Below are positions 52,972 through 64,000 of a stretch of DNA of 64,000 nucleotides, in pieces. The notes beneath the pieces were generated by a model, which had not been told where the DNA came from, did not search any database, and was given only the letters and a program-made list of their open reading frames with translations. Positions within the stretch are counted from its first letter, which is position 1. Each line of letters starts with the position of its first letter. The stretch is from Cladopsammia gracilis (taxonomy: Eukaryota; Cnidaria; Anthozoa; Scleractinia; Dendrophylliidae), in NCBI GenBank assembly GCA_022457155.1, contig JAJGOT010000257.1:561001-625000 (forward strand), in the 5' to 3' direction. The position numbers and the translations under genes are program-made.

Positions 52972-55900
52972 ATGACGACTTGGTACGCTTCACAGAAGTC
53001 CCCAACAGGTAAAATATAAACAGTAATCGGATGTTTGTACGGAATATTTTCGATGACTTTTTTCACACCCATGAAACTATTAGAAGTGAGCTTTTATGGC
53101 TAAGTCGTATTGGATTAACTTCGCATGTCTGTCTTGTACAACTTTACGTTATGTCTTGAGAATACGTACACATTAATATCATGTAAAGAATTATATCCTA
53201 TCCACTTGACGTTTTATTTTCTTTTATTTGATCCAATTTTTTTAGGGGAAAATTTCGGGATGTCTGCGTTTGAAACTTCTGGCTTTTCTCAGCAGGAATT
53301 AAGTTGTAGGTAAGGGGGATTTTTCTTGTAAATAAATCCTTTACATTCAAAACCTTTCTTCACAATGTAGTTTTTTTTTTAATGTATAGGCTTAAACGTT
53401 TCTAGAACATAGAATTTTTAGCTTATCAATCGATCAAACCCTTCCCAAATTGCCAGACATTGTTGATTTTCAGTGATCATCGATTGTTCTAAGACCTCTG
53501 GCGGCCTTTATGTTTGGCATGTCTACTCGACAAGTACTCGTTCGGAAGTGTGGGAATCTTATTAAAGCTGGAAATACAGTACTTTGTTTTTGTTTGGCGG
53601 CTAATCTTTATAACTCCTCGCTAAATGTTGTTGTCTGAGCGATAAATTCCACAAACAGGGAGTGTGCCAATATATAAGAGCTGGAGTCGCTTTTAAGCAC
53701 ACAAGTTATGTTGGGGCCAGTCAATTATATCGATAATGAACAAATCGAGCGTAAGCTTAAGCTTACATAGGTTCAGTTGGTCAAATATAAGCGTATTGAT
53801 GATTATTATGGAAACTTTTCTCTGAAAGTCAACTTAATGATTAATACGTTTATGTCTGACTTTATAATGAATCAGTTGGTATCAATATGTAGGCTTACAT
53901 GTATGCCTGAATGTTTGAAAACCCATACCGCTCTGTTGATGTGTCTGAGATGTGTGTTGTGCTTTATTTTTTGTCGTTCAGAAAAAAAAGAGAAAAAACT
54001 AACATCTAAAGTCTGCAACATAAAAAAGGCCATTGCTAGTCATTTTTTATCCTTCACTTTCTCCCTTTTTCTTTTGTGTGATTCATAAAACCCTTGTCTG
54101 AGTGTAGTTGCAGTGAAAATGCAGCTCATCCTCAGTGTAAAAACCTGCCAACTCACGCCAATTTTGGCTCATAAGAGCAAACTTTTCACATAGTTTGTCA
54201 TAAGCATGAAATCTTAAACACAAAGGCTGTGTTTTCACTAGGACAATTTTAGCTAGATGAAGTCAGAAAAGTCCGGAAATACAGTGAAAACACTTTGTCT
54301 AGTTTTTAGCGAGTTAACAATGCCAACTGTTTTCACAAGGAAAAACAACGGGTTTTCTCGCCTTGGCGACAGGAAACTCATGCAGAGTTGCACTACCTCG
54401 CAAGATGGTTTAACTTGTCCCGACAAATACCGCAGCCAATCGCATCGCGTGTAGTGACAGATGCCTGCCAAACAATCTGGCAAAATTATTTTCCAGACGC
54501 TCGCCTCGTGGTTCTTTCGCAACAAAACCTTGTATGCTTGTAAACATCGCTGATGAATTGCAAAACACTTCCCAATTCTTTCGCTGTTTTACAATTTAAA
54601 GTGCTAAAGCGCTTCCTCTCCCACCATTTATGAAAGTTGCATGGATTTGTAATTTGAATCTTCCAATGAAGTTATTAGTGGCTTAAAATTTCCCAGTAAA
54701 AACAGATGTCATGTTTAACTAGCTAATGTCGGTCTGCAAACAAACACCTAGGAAGAATGTTCAGCTAGTTAATCGGCCTAGTGAAAACACAGCCAAAGTT
54801 CTGGTATAAAAGGCTTTAGCTCCTCCCCCATTTCACACTTTTTGGGTGTGAAATGCAAATTAAGGCGTCTTTCAGCCACAAAACGTGGTTAACTTGCGCA
54901 ATATAATTTGCTTCAAGAATCTAATTAAACCAAGATTTTACCTAAGCAAAGAAAGAAATAAAGTTCATAAAGACTTCTCATATAACTTTCATAAAGTTTT
55001 TCCAAATTGTGTTACCAATGGTCTTAATAATGACGCGTGTTTTTTGTCAGTTGTTAATGCTTCAGTGGTTGATTGACGACTGGAGGTGAGAATGGCCAGG
55101 CCAGGCTCTTTTTATAGAGGAACTTCATGTTTAAGAAAAAAATTGTGTCTCATGTCTCTCGTGTTTAAGAAAAAAATTGTCTCGTGTCTCTCATGCTTAA
55201 GGAAAAATTGTGCGTCTTATGTGAAATTAGGGAGCTTTAGATTTGAGTACGAGTACGAGATTGAGTACGAGTACGACTTTTGAATTTAAAGCCAGTCACG
55301 TCCCCACAGCTGTCGGTCCTTCCTGTTGCAAACCAGAAGATAAGAATACTCTAGGTATAAAATTTGTGTGGTAAATGGTTTAGAGCACACGAATCAGGTT
55401 TTAAAAGTCGTACTCGTACTCAATCTCGTACTCGTAGTCCGATCTAAAGTCCGCTATTATCTCCCTCAGAGTTCACTGGTGTACATCATTGGTTCAATTC
55501 TCATTGGAGCTCAAACATTTTTTCTTTGAAATCCAATGTTTGTGATACTTGCAACAAGAAAATCAAAATCATGAGAGATCAGAGGAGATGGAGGGGAGAA
55601 TTTCTTTTATGGTGGGACCCAAATTTTCATAACTTTGACCTGTATGACTTTAATCCTGGAACCATTAGTGCCTAGTGCCTTGCCCACTAAGCTACTGAAC
55701 GTCTGCTTCCAATCAGGGCCTTTGATATTATGCGATGGTGCGATTTCGCATAATCGGCCTCAAATCACATCCGATCGCATAATTCACGAAAAATCGCATA
55801 ATTCGTAAAACATCAAGCAAAATCGCATAATGTGAACAAACCACATGATAAACTATCGCTTTAACTAAGAAACTTAAGCTAAAATTTGTTTTTTTTTCTA

Positions 55901-58900
55901 TTGAATTATCCTGTATCAAATAACAAACCGCCACTTTCGATCGAAACTGCGTTCGTTCTTGTCCACAACAAGCTTGGTAGCCGCGTAAATTTCTTGATCA
56001 CATGTTTTATTTAGCCTGGTTACTAAGGTTAACCAAGATGGCCGCTTGTTTACAGACTCTTTTCTTGGATTCTGTCGTTCGTTTTGGATGTTCCTTCATA
56101 GCTAAAAGCTTCAAAATGTCCCACAAAGATAGCGAGCACCGTTTTAAAACAGGTATTTTCATTTTCTTCCTCTGAAACCTAGTAAAACATGCATAAAAAA
56201 GTTCCAGAAAAAATCGCATAATTTGCATATTTTTCCGCATAATAGTCCTTGCTTATCGCATAATTTGCCATGAAAAAATCGCATAATTTCCATTTTTTTA
56301 TCGCGTAATATCAGAGGCCCTGTCCAATGCTTAACAGGTTTAGAACAATCTTTCTTTGTTTGTTTTCTTACCTCATTAGCAGATTTAATGAGACTGAACT
56401 AGTTTAACAAAAATGAGTGGTCGGGTGTAAGAAGGTCATGTGCGAATATTTTACTCATTTTTCCACTTTTGCATGGATTGTACTTTAACCGTAGGGAAAA
56501 AAAAATTGGAGACCTCGTGCAAAAAAAAAAAGATAAATTCAAAGCATAACCTAAAAAATGCCCAAAATTGACATCAACATATGCACCATTAGCCCTTTAA
56601 ATAATAATTTTAAAAAATTTAAGTGTGGGATATTAAATTACATTTTACAGATTTGCAAATATGATAAAGAATTCATTAATTTGCTCTACTTAGGAGTGCT
56701 TGACAAAATCCAAAATGTAAAGCTTAATGGATTTTCTCAAATTTGTTTAAACAGGAATTCTAGAACAGTAAGGCTTTCGTCAAGCTCTAGTAGTGGAACA
56801 TCCACGACACGGAAAAGTGTAAGCTTTGAAAGGACTTCACTTGCAGGGGAAACCAAGGTACTTGTTCAATTCCAGATCTGCTGAATATGTTGAGTTTATA
56901 TAGTGTCACATTGCAGTGATCTGATGTGGAAAAGATTAACAGTGTTGGTAGAATCTGCTAATTGCATGATCTTTAATTTGTTCAATACAATTTGGTTTAA
57001 TTTTATGGATGAGTTGATAATTGGTAATTTGGCCACCGTAAAGAGAATTTAAAGCTAAAGTTTTGAGCACTAGCCTCTCATCATACAGTACTGTTCTAAA
57101 GTTACAGCCTTTTAAATTGAAAGGCAGTTCCCAGGAACGAACATCTTGTAATTGAAGTCTAAAACACACAGATTATAGCAGAAATTTCCCAAACGGTCAC
57201 TTACATGTACTTGGAGTCCTGGCCCTTAAGACATAAAACATATAATTATGCCCCATTATGTTAAATGGCTTTAATGAATTTCTTTGCTTGTAACAACATC
57301 AAATGTAGCCATTATTTTAAGCCATGATACATTAATCATGTATGTTTACAGTTTTTAGGGCTTTGCATGCTACAAAAATCATGTAGTGTGTGACACAATT
57401 CGCATCTCACGAGAGGATGGTAACTTACATGTACTTTTGAGCAGTAGTGTACTTGGTAATAGAGCTGTTTTCATTTGAGTGTCGTAAAACCAAAACCAAA
57501 GTAATTACTCTGACCAATCACAGCAGTCGTAAACAATCCAATGAACCAATCAGAGCTCGAAGCAATTACATGTTGGCGGCGCCAAGTGCGTGGTTTTGAT
57601 TTTACTTCTGATTGGTCGAGAAAGTGGCATGAGAGTTTTTAGCCAATCAAAAAGCGTAGCAATGCAAAACCAAAGCAATTGTGTAATTACTTTCGACAAT
57701 CAATTGAAAACTGCTCTAAACACCCAAATCTTTTTGTTCCAGTAAGTATTAATTACACTGGCCCAAGAAACTGTATATTAAGGAAAAATACATGTATGTA
57801 CATGTATACACTTTATGCATATGAAACCCAGGCAACTATGTCAGATCATCTTTTAGTATATTTGGGCCAATTTTGATATGCGACAATCTTGCAACTGCCT
57901 GCAGTATTTTCAGTTCATTGAAGTTGGTGTGTCATAAAAGCAGGTAAATATGGTATTTTATTGTATGACCTGTACGGCCCATTAATGAAAGTCCTGCATG
58001 AGGGCCGTATGCATTTGCATGAGCCAGGCTGGTAAAAGCTGTATGGCTCTTCTACAAAGGCATGTGGCCTCGTGACAGTGTTTGGTGTCTCAAAATTGGT
58101 CATATGATAAAAATATTAATATTTATTGACTAAGTTAGGATGGACGGAATGGGAAATTGTTTGACTCTGTGATGTTGTATGGATTACGCTGCACTCGGTC
58201 TGTAGGCCATGACCTCGAGCCAAATATTTTCCCATTTGGCCCTCCCACTTGGTCAATAAGAACATAATTTTCCCTTTGCAGTCTGATTATTTTTATGGTG
58301 AAGGTGCCGGGGGATCTGGTAGCTACAGAAGAATTGTCAGGTACATGTAATTAGTTTTTTAAAAACCATTTAGTGGAAAAACTAATAAATAAATCTAAAT
58401 CTAAATCTACATGTACTTACATGAATAAAGTAAAACATTGTAGGGTACAAGGAATGACTTAAAGGAATGGATTATACATTCATTCAGCTTACTTGTAACC
58501 ACAGAATTTGGTTTTGTCCATAGGCAAATGCATGACAATCTCTGCAGCTTTGTCAAATTCCCATTGATTTCACATCACTGTTGGGAGGGGAGGAACTTGT
58601 TGGAGGGGGGGGGGGGGACATGTACAAGGGGAACATTTGGAAGGGAAATTTTTCACCCCTTCTGTGCAGGCACCCAACACTTTTCACTTTTTCATCACAA
58701 AATATCATGCTATGTTTTATACCCATTCCTTCCGTTTTTTTTTTTTTTTTTTTTGCAACCACTTTTGGTCATCTGTTTTCTTGCCTCACACAGGCTTAAT
58801 ACCCCTTTTTCCCAGGGTCATATCCCCTGCCCCACGCCCCCTCTCACACCTTAACTGGATTGAATCTTGCATTAGCCTATAGGTTTGAAAAGTTAGCAGT

Positions 58901-60442
58901 AAAGGCTAGTGAGGCTACAGTGTCTAAATGAACCATGTGTCAGCCTGTTGAATTGAGTACTTCAATATTTATTGAGTGTCCACTGCAAGTTATTTTGTCC
59001 CAGGTGGGCTCCCATATCAGAGTGACAGGGGTGTTTGTCATACCTTTAAGGGGTGAAAATCTGTAGATTGGTACCACGTAGTGTGCTAAAATAAAAAAAA
59101 ACACCCTTTGAGTTCTTGCGGTACCTTGTAGGGTATTGAGCCACAAAAATATGACAGAATATGATACATGTTGTTTCAGAATTGGTACCTCTTAGCAGTA
59201 AATATGTGTTTGAGCCATGCCCATCAAACAAGATTCGGGTACCTTTTAGGGTGTTTTTCGAAAATGTTCGACAATCACTCCCCTCTATTACATCATGATA
59301 ATGACTATAACTTGTTCAACAATGACTGGACATTTGTTTAATATCATCATTTTAGCACTAACTGATAATGAGCGGTAGTATTAATCCACCAAAGTGTAAG
59401 TACTAGAAATTACGAGAAACTGTTGTGAGCCACCTTAAATTTGTTTTTAGTTTGATTTTTTTTTGTTTAAATTCCATAATGAAAGAGATAAAGCCAAAGC
59501 AAATTTAAACTATAACAACTTAATTGTTTTGTTTTACAATAATTAGACAATGCAGTGGAAATTCACGCTTTCCACGAGTGGAGGACATGCCGCATTTCCA
59601 CTATGACTTTGTTGATCTTGGTGAAGACATCAGAGTAAGTTCATCATGAATTTTAAGGACATTGATTTTTTATTAGCAGGGTAATATCCCAGGGTGATAT
59701 TTGTGGAATAATTTAGAAAATTTACATGTCAAGGGGATGGTGTCCTCAGTGAGTTTAATAACTTATGACCAGGCTGCACTTGAAAAACATAGAGAGCCCA
59801 AACAGTCACAACATGAAATTGAGTGTGTGCATTTATTCTTTTAGCAAAGAGTATGGTTTTCTTGTTGAATGAAGGCAAAACGTTTTTGCTGGAGACTGTT
59901 AGAGCAAAGCCATGCAGGAACTTAGTGCAGAGCAAAAAAAATCCCTAAGAAGTTTAAAAAGAAAAATACAATAAATTTATCTACTTCACACTTTTTGCCA
60001 TATATATTTCCATGTTTGTGCTTTTTATTCATTATTTGTCAAAGATTGCAGACTGCCAATTGATAGCTTGTAAATTTAAAACTTTTTAAAGAGAACGTTT
60101 TTTAAATTTGTTAATACTCTTATCCTGGTTACTTGTCCATTTATGCAAATTATTTGCTTTATTACTGTTTTGCCTTTCATGCCCTCAAAATGATTTTAGA
60201 TTTCTTTGGGCATCTCCATCAAATCTACGACTGAATTACAGAGAAAAAGAAAAATTGTCAACTATGGATAATTTTTATTCATAATTAAAAAAAATAACAG
60301 TACTGTAGTACTGTAATAAAATTGTATTGTATTATTGTATAGTGCTACAACTTCGTATTTTTTTTCACAGATTAGTCTCTATGAAGGTAATGGAGGTGTA
60401 AAGCGATATCATAATGGTCATGAAGAGGAAGGCATTATATTG
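52972..60442 (+). CDS. 5' part of an unidentified multi-exon gene
   Basis: Exons 52972-53008, 53246-53309, 56755-56857, 58282-58340, 59547-59634 and 60371-60442. All have good GT-AG borders and sum to 141 codons in one unbroken frame. The protein starts MTTWYASQKSPTG. A Ser-rich basic stretch follows (TVRLSSSSSSGTSTTRKSVS, then FERTS, near 36-60), then a Gly/Tyr segment (SDYFYGEGAGGSGSYRR) and an acidic, aromatic segment with MPHFHYDFVDLGEDIRIS and LYEGNGG. It has no signal peptide or membrane helix. The SSS/RKS region looks like a disordered phosphorylation-prone N-tail before a folded domain. I do not recognise the family. The gene continues beyond 60442. Confidence 0.75.
54225..54794. mobile_element. 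~570 bp TIR element, GGCTGTGTTTTCACTAGG ends
   Basis: The left end is inverted at the right (GGCCTAGTGAAAACACAGCC). A second CAGTGAAAACAC lies inside near 54283. It sits in intron 2 of the plus-strand gene. Confidence 0.78.
55231..55452. mobile_element. ~220 bp MITE with GAGTACGAGTACGAG repeats in its ends
   Basis: CTTTAGATTTGAGTACGAGT plus ACGAGATTGAGTACGAGTAC is inverted at 55401-55452. The ends are themselves short tandem repeats of GAGTAC. Confidence 0.8.
55714..56322. mobile_element. 609 bp element, CAGGGCC ends, AATCGCATAAT subterminal repeats
   Basis: CAGGGCCTTTGATATTATGC at the left is inverted at the right (GCGTAATATCAGAGGCCCTG). TCCAAT occurs directly outside both ends (55708-55713 and 56323-56328). 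AATCGCATAAT recurs six or more times near both ends in opposite orientations. The CAGGG terminus recalls hAT elements, but those make 8 bp duplications. The interior minus-strand frame (56007-56240) is basic and unrecognised. Confidence 0.85.
57460..57718. mobile_element. MITE family A, copy 5 (opposite orientation)
   Basis: Left TAGAGCTGTTTTCATTTGAG and right CAATTGAAAACTGCTCTA are inverted. The CCAATCA-rich body is the reverse complement of copies 1-4. Confidence 0.85.
58595..58760. other. Homopolymer-rich intron segment
   Basis: A G(12) run at 58606-58617 and a T(20) run at 58735-58754 inside an intron of the plus-strand gene. The overlapping short frames here are artefacts of these runs. 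Confidence 0.6.
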
Positions 60443-60559
60443 GTAAGCACTGTTATGTTACAAGGACTCTAGGTCAGGCTTTACTGTCACCTCCAAGGGC
60501 ATCAACAGTTTGTTGAATCCTTTTACTCATAAGATTGGACATAATCTGTAAAATACTGA

Positions 60560-60985
60560 ATTTAACAAACAGTACCATTGTATTTAGTGATGCGGAAGAG
60601 CTTTCATTTGAATGGTCACACTGGTATTCCATCCACCTTGTACAGCACAATAAACAGCACCACATGAAAGTTCTGCTCAGTAGCTTTCACTGGAATGGTC
60701 ACACTTTAGGATTTCATCCACAGAATCAAAAGTTAGAACCACCTTATACAACATAATAAACAGTACCACAGGAAAGTACTGCTCAATAGCTTTCATTTGA
60801 ATGGTCACACTGTAGGATTTCATCCATAGACTCAAAAGTTAAAACCACCTTTTACAGCATAATAAACAGTATCACAGGAAAGTACTGCTCAAAAGCTTTC
60901 ACTTGAATGGTCACACTGTGGGATTTTATCCACAGACTCAAAACTTACAATCACCTTGTACAGCATTTTGAAGCTTAAAACACAA
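60560..60985. repeat. ~115 bp tandem repeat, ~4 copies
   Basis: The unit contains GGAAAGTACTGCTCA, AGCTTTCA-TTGAATGGTCACAC and TTTCATCCACAGACTCAAAA. Copies differ by ~10%. Degenerate relatives recur at 62810-63000. It lies just after exon 6 of the plus-strand gene. Confidence 0.85.
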
Positions 60986-61076
60986 CATTCTATTGGAAAT
61001 TTCTAAAAAAAAAAGTCACTTAGAGTCCCTTCAGTTATGAATTTAACACATAACAAAGTACATGAGGTGGAAAATT

Positions 61077-61227
61077 GGTCAAAAGGCGGGTGTTTCTTGG
61101 TGTTGCGAAAGCCATGGTTGGTTAGCTGTTGTGGTGTGGGTATTGTTCAGTGTCTTTTGAATCTTTTGTTTTACGTCATTTGGTGATCACACCATCCCCA
61201 ACACCAAGAAACTACCCAAAAAGCTGA
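61077..61227. mobile_element. ~150 bp MITE, TTTCTTGGTGTT ends
   Basis: GTCAAAAGGCGGGTGTTTCT is inverted imperfectly at the right (AGAAACTACCCAAAAAGCTG), with AACACCAAGAAAC and GTTTCTTGGTGTT as the conserved core. Confidence 0.65.
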
Positions 61228-61501
61228 CGTTTTGGGCGTTGGCCATTGGCGAGAACGAATCTGTTAACTCAGCGAATTTACTTAATCAACTCCATTGATG
61301 CTGCATTTTAATGTTTCATTTCCCCCGCCAACGTAGCACCACAGTTTCTATAGAAACCATCTCCTTAATACATTTTTTAAAAATCACGGCTGCTCAAAGT
61401 GCTAGGGGTAAAAGGCGTAAAGCATTGTGGTTTCGTGTTACGTGACGTCACACTCCTGTACTCCAAAATATCATAGGAATAAATAGAGGTTATTCAACGT
61501 G

Positions 61502-61588
61502 AAGTTGTGTAATACGGCTGAGTATTTTTAGGCTCGGAAAAATAAAAAACTGACGTGTAAAAATGCCCAGCCGTATTACACAACTTTT
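61502..61588. repeat. Hairpin with ~28 bp arms
   Basis: AGTTGTGTAATACGGCTG..TATTTTTA pairs with TAAAAATG..CAGCCGTATTACACAACT around a ~28 base loop. Confidence 0.8.
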
Positions 61589-62007
61589 CGCTAAATAAAA
61601 TGTTTATTATACGACAGTAATCTTCTCCTGAAACTAAGTTTTTGAAACTGTTTTTCCTAGCGTACGGTCAGAAGAGTGTAATAACATGTCATATTTGCAC
61701 TCGTTTTGATGCGTATTTACACTCTTGAATGCTATGTCGCATAACAAAAGTGGTAATTTCATTTCTGTTTTAAAAAGAAAATCAGATCAAGTAAAATACC
61801 TAAAAAAAAAACAGTTCAGTCCGTCAGTAAAGACAAATAACTAGATGTAAAATCCAAAAAGGTTTTCGAAACCGGGGCACCCAATAATGAATATTTAGAA
61901 AAATGCATGGAATGACGTTCTGCTGTTTTCCATATCATTTTAGTGCCTTTATAGGAAACTATGTGAAAGCTAATACAGTTTTTTTTCAAAATTTTCGGTT
62001 CTTGCAG

Positions 62008-62042
62008 CTGAATATTTCATCGGCAAGAAATTTTAAGGAAAG
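62008..62042 (+). CDS. Possible further exon of the plus-strand gene
   Basis: A strong polypyrimidine acceptor (GGTTCTTGCAG) and donor (AAG|GTATCTT) bracket 35 bases that read LNISSARNFKE in the phase left by exon 6. This fits, but a match this short can arise by chance, and no similarity supports it. Confidence 0.25.
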
Positions 62043-62809
62043 GTATCTTATCTCGCGAATTTACCAGCTGCTTTCGCCCTTCCAAAAATCCTAACAGACC
62101 TAAAACGACATGTTTGCCCCTCCGAAAGAAAAAATGTTAAATGTTTCGAAAGTTTAAGGTGACATTTTAGTAAGGAAAACTATAGTTTTTAATCCTATTT
62201 ATTACGCAATTTTTTAAGATAACTAAAGACTTTCTAACAGCTGTCCGCCGAAAAAATTCGTTGTTTTCTCTTGTCGAATGAACCAAAGCAAAATGTCTTG
62301 TAAGCGCGTCTCGAAACAACACGCATCATTGAATATTCAAAACTCTGGTGTAATTGACTTTTTAACTGCAGTTATATTGCAGTTGATATTCGTGTTTATT
62401 GCCTACCAGACAATAAAACTGTCAAACACGAGAGAATCATTTTCAAACGTAATAACTTGGTTAATTGTTTTGTTTTAACTTTAGAGGCATGCCTCACGGC
62501 ATCGACAGGTTCAAAATTCAATATCCACCATCATTTGACCTCCAACAGCGCGATATTTTGTTGCCTCAACAAAACAAATTATTATGTATTTCGGTTTCAC
62601 TTGCTGCGGAATGGAATTTGAGTTTTAGTTTTAAATTTCAACGCAGGTCAACGTGATTTGTCGCGGAAAGTCGTGGATTTTGACGCGAACCATTGGTAAC
62701 TTTCGACTACTCGACCGCGAACTTCACAGGTATGATTCAATTTCATTTTATTCTTCTATTTTACAGCCCTGTATCATAGCATAGTTAGTAATTGGTTATT
62801 GGCACATCA

Positions 62810-63010
62810 GGGAGAGTACTGCTCAAGAGCTTAAACATTTAAACAGTCATGCTAAATATTTCTTCCGTGGAGTAAAGCTTGAGACACCATCGCATGTATA
62901 ATAAACGGCATTACAGGAAAGTAAAACTCGCTAGCATTTTTCATTTAAACAGTCACACTGTAGGATCACTGTAGGATTTTATGCACTTATTGATTGCACA
63001 AACTCAAAAT
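62810..63010. repeat. Degenerate copies of the 115 bp repeat
   Basis: GAGTACTGCTCAAGAGCTT and CAGTCACACTGTAGGATC match the 60.56-60.99 kb array at lower identity. No gene is seen from 63010 to the window end. Confidence 0.6.
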
Positions 63011-64000
63011 GGCAACCGCATCATATGACACGAGGGTTTAATTTTATAAAAGGAAAACAACTACAACCTTTTTTTATTAAAACAGCGAAATACTTGTTGG
63101 TGAACCACATGAACATTTCCGATATTTTTATTTTTTCACCATAAACAAAAGACTCTTGTTGTAAATTAGTCGTCGCCTTTTTTGAATAAAAAGATGCGGT
63201 ATTAGTTAAGAAGTTTTAACGATATCGCTCTCTTGTTTTTGTTGTTATTTTTATTAATTGATATTTAAGACAAATATAAAGAGGAAATCTCGTGAGCAGA
63301 ATGAAGTAAAATCAGTTGCGGCTCTTCACTGCTGTTAAAAAGCAAGCAATTGCGTTTAATTTTCACAATTGCGACATATCTGTTGTGGAAGTAATTTGCT
63401 TCAAGTGAAAGCTGGAGAGTCAGTAAATCGTTCTGAATAACTTCTTTAATTGACAGCTCTTATTCCACTATTAGAGTTAAACCTTAATCGTTCGAGCCTG
63501 TTATGCTATACAAGATGGTTCTAACTTTTAATTCTGTTCAAATAAAATCCATTCAGCGGAACTGTCGTGATGTGCCGTTTGTTTATTAATATGATTTTAT
63601 TAAACTAAAAGTTCGATTTCGAACTTAACCGGTTATTTATTTAAAGACTAGAAAAATGACCGAGTTGTTTCTCTTGTTTTTGCTTGAAAACGTTGTTTGT
63701 GACGCGGTTCAGAATTTCAATAGTTCATGTCCATGAAGTCCATGATAATACATCCCTTAAAAAGATGTTGAAAAGAGGTTTACGGACGTAAATGTAGTGC
63801 TTGGAAACTGAAATTCGCGTGGAATTTTCCGACTCACAACAGCGACCTTTCAAGTGCGGCAAAATTATTATGCTTAATATGCTTAATATCGTGTTGTTCA
63901 GTGAAACGTGAGGCGAGCTCAATATAAAATTATACAGATTTATGAGTCGATTTACTTCTGATGAATTTTCAGTGCAAATTTCGAGCGAGAGGGGTTCGCG

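Noticed and set aside
62465..62656. Frame with RGMPHGIDRFKIQYPP considered as a later exon of the plus-strand gene
   Set aside because: The acceptor phase could fit, but there is no similarity and the surrounding sequence is repeat-like; support is insufficient.

Overview
This window looks like nuclear DNA of an anthozoan cnidarian, most likely a stony coral or close relative. That is an inference from three things: intron-rich animal genes with clean GT-AG splice sites, AT-rich sequence crowded with short terminal-inverted-repeat elements, and lineage-expanded SLC32-type transporters. There is no bacterial operon structure, CRISPR or rRNA.

Left half (about 4-36 kb): an array of three intronless, minus-strand genes for SLC32/VIAAT-like amino-acid transporters (6927-8237, 17795-19108, 29097-30410). 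They lie in segmentally duplicated DNA. Units 2 and 3 match over about 11 kb each (about 14.8-25.24 kb and 25.85-36.42 kb); unit 1 shares the gene and part of its flanks. Because units 2 and 3 are recent copies, each can be read as the empty site for insertions in the other. This exposes several non-autonomous elements with clear target-site duplications. Unit 1 also carries a local duplication (about 3.96-5.0 kb against 8.48-13.8 kb), with a 4.1 kb composite repeat inserted in the second copy.

Middle (35.5-52.5 kb): one minus-strand gene that I assembled from 13 exons by similarity to calsequestrin and by splice phase. The frame is continuous and gives a 395-residue ER-lumen protein with a signal peptide. 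It lacks the Asp-rich tail of classical calsequestrin and ends in a KEEL-type retrieval signal. Its last exon (35524-35694) lies inside duplicated unit 3, so unit 2 holds an orphan copy of that exon at 24320-24490. The introns are full of MITEs, foldback elements and tandem repeats.

Right (52.9-64 kb): a plus-strand gene starts 518 bp from the calsequestrin-like start codon, in a head-to-head arrangement. Six exons in consistent phase encode the first 141 residues of a protein I do not recognise; it runs on past 60.4 kb. Its introns also carry repeats.

The leftmost 4 kb holds a long foldback element, a degenerate coding remnant and low-complexity repeats. Most other short reading frames in the window are antisense shadows of the transporters or chance frames inside repeats.
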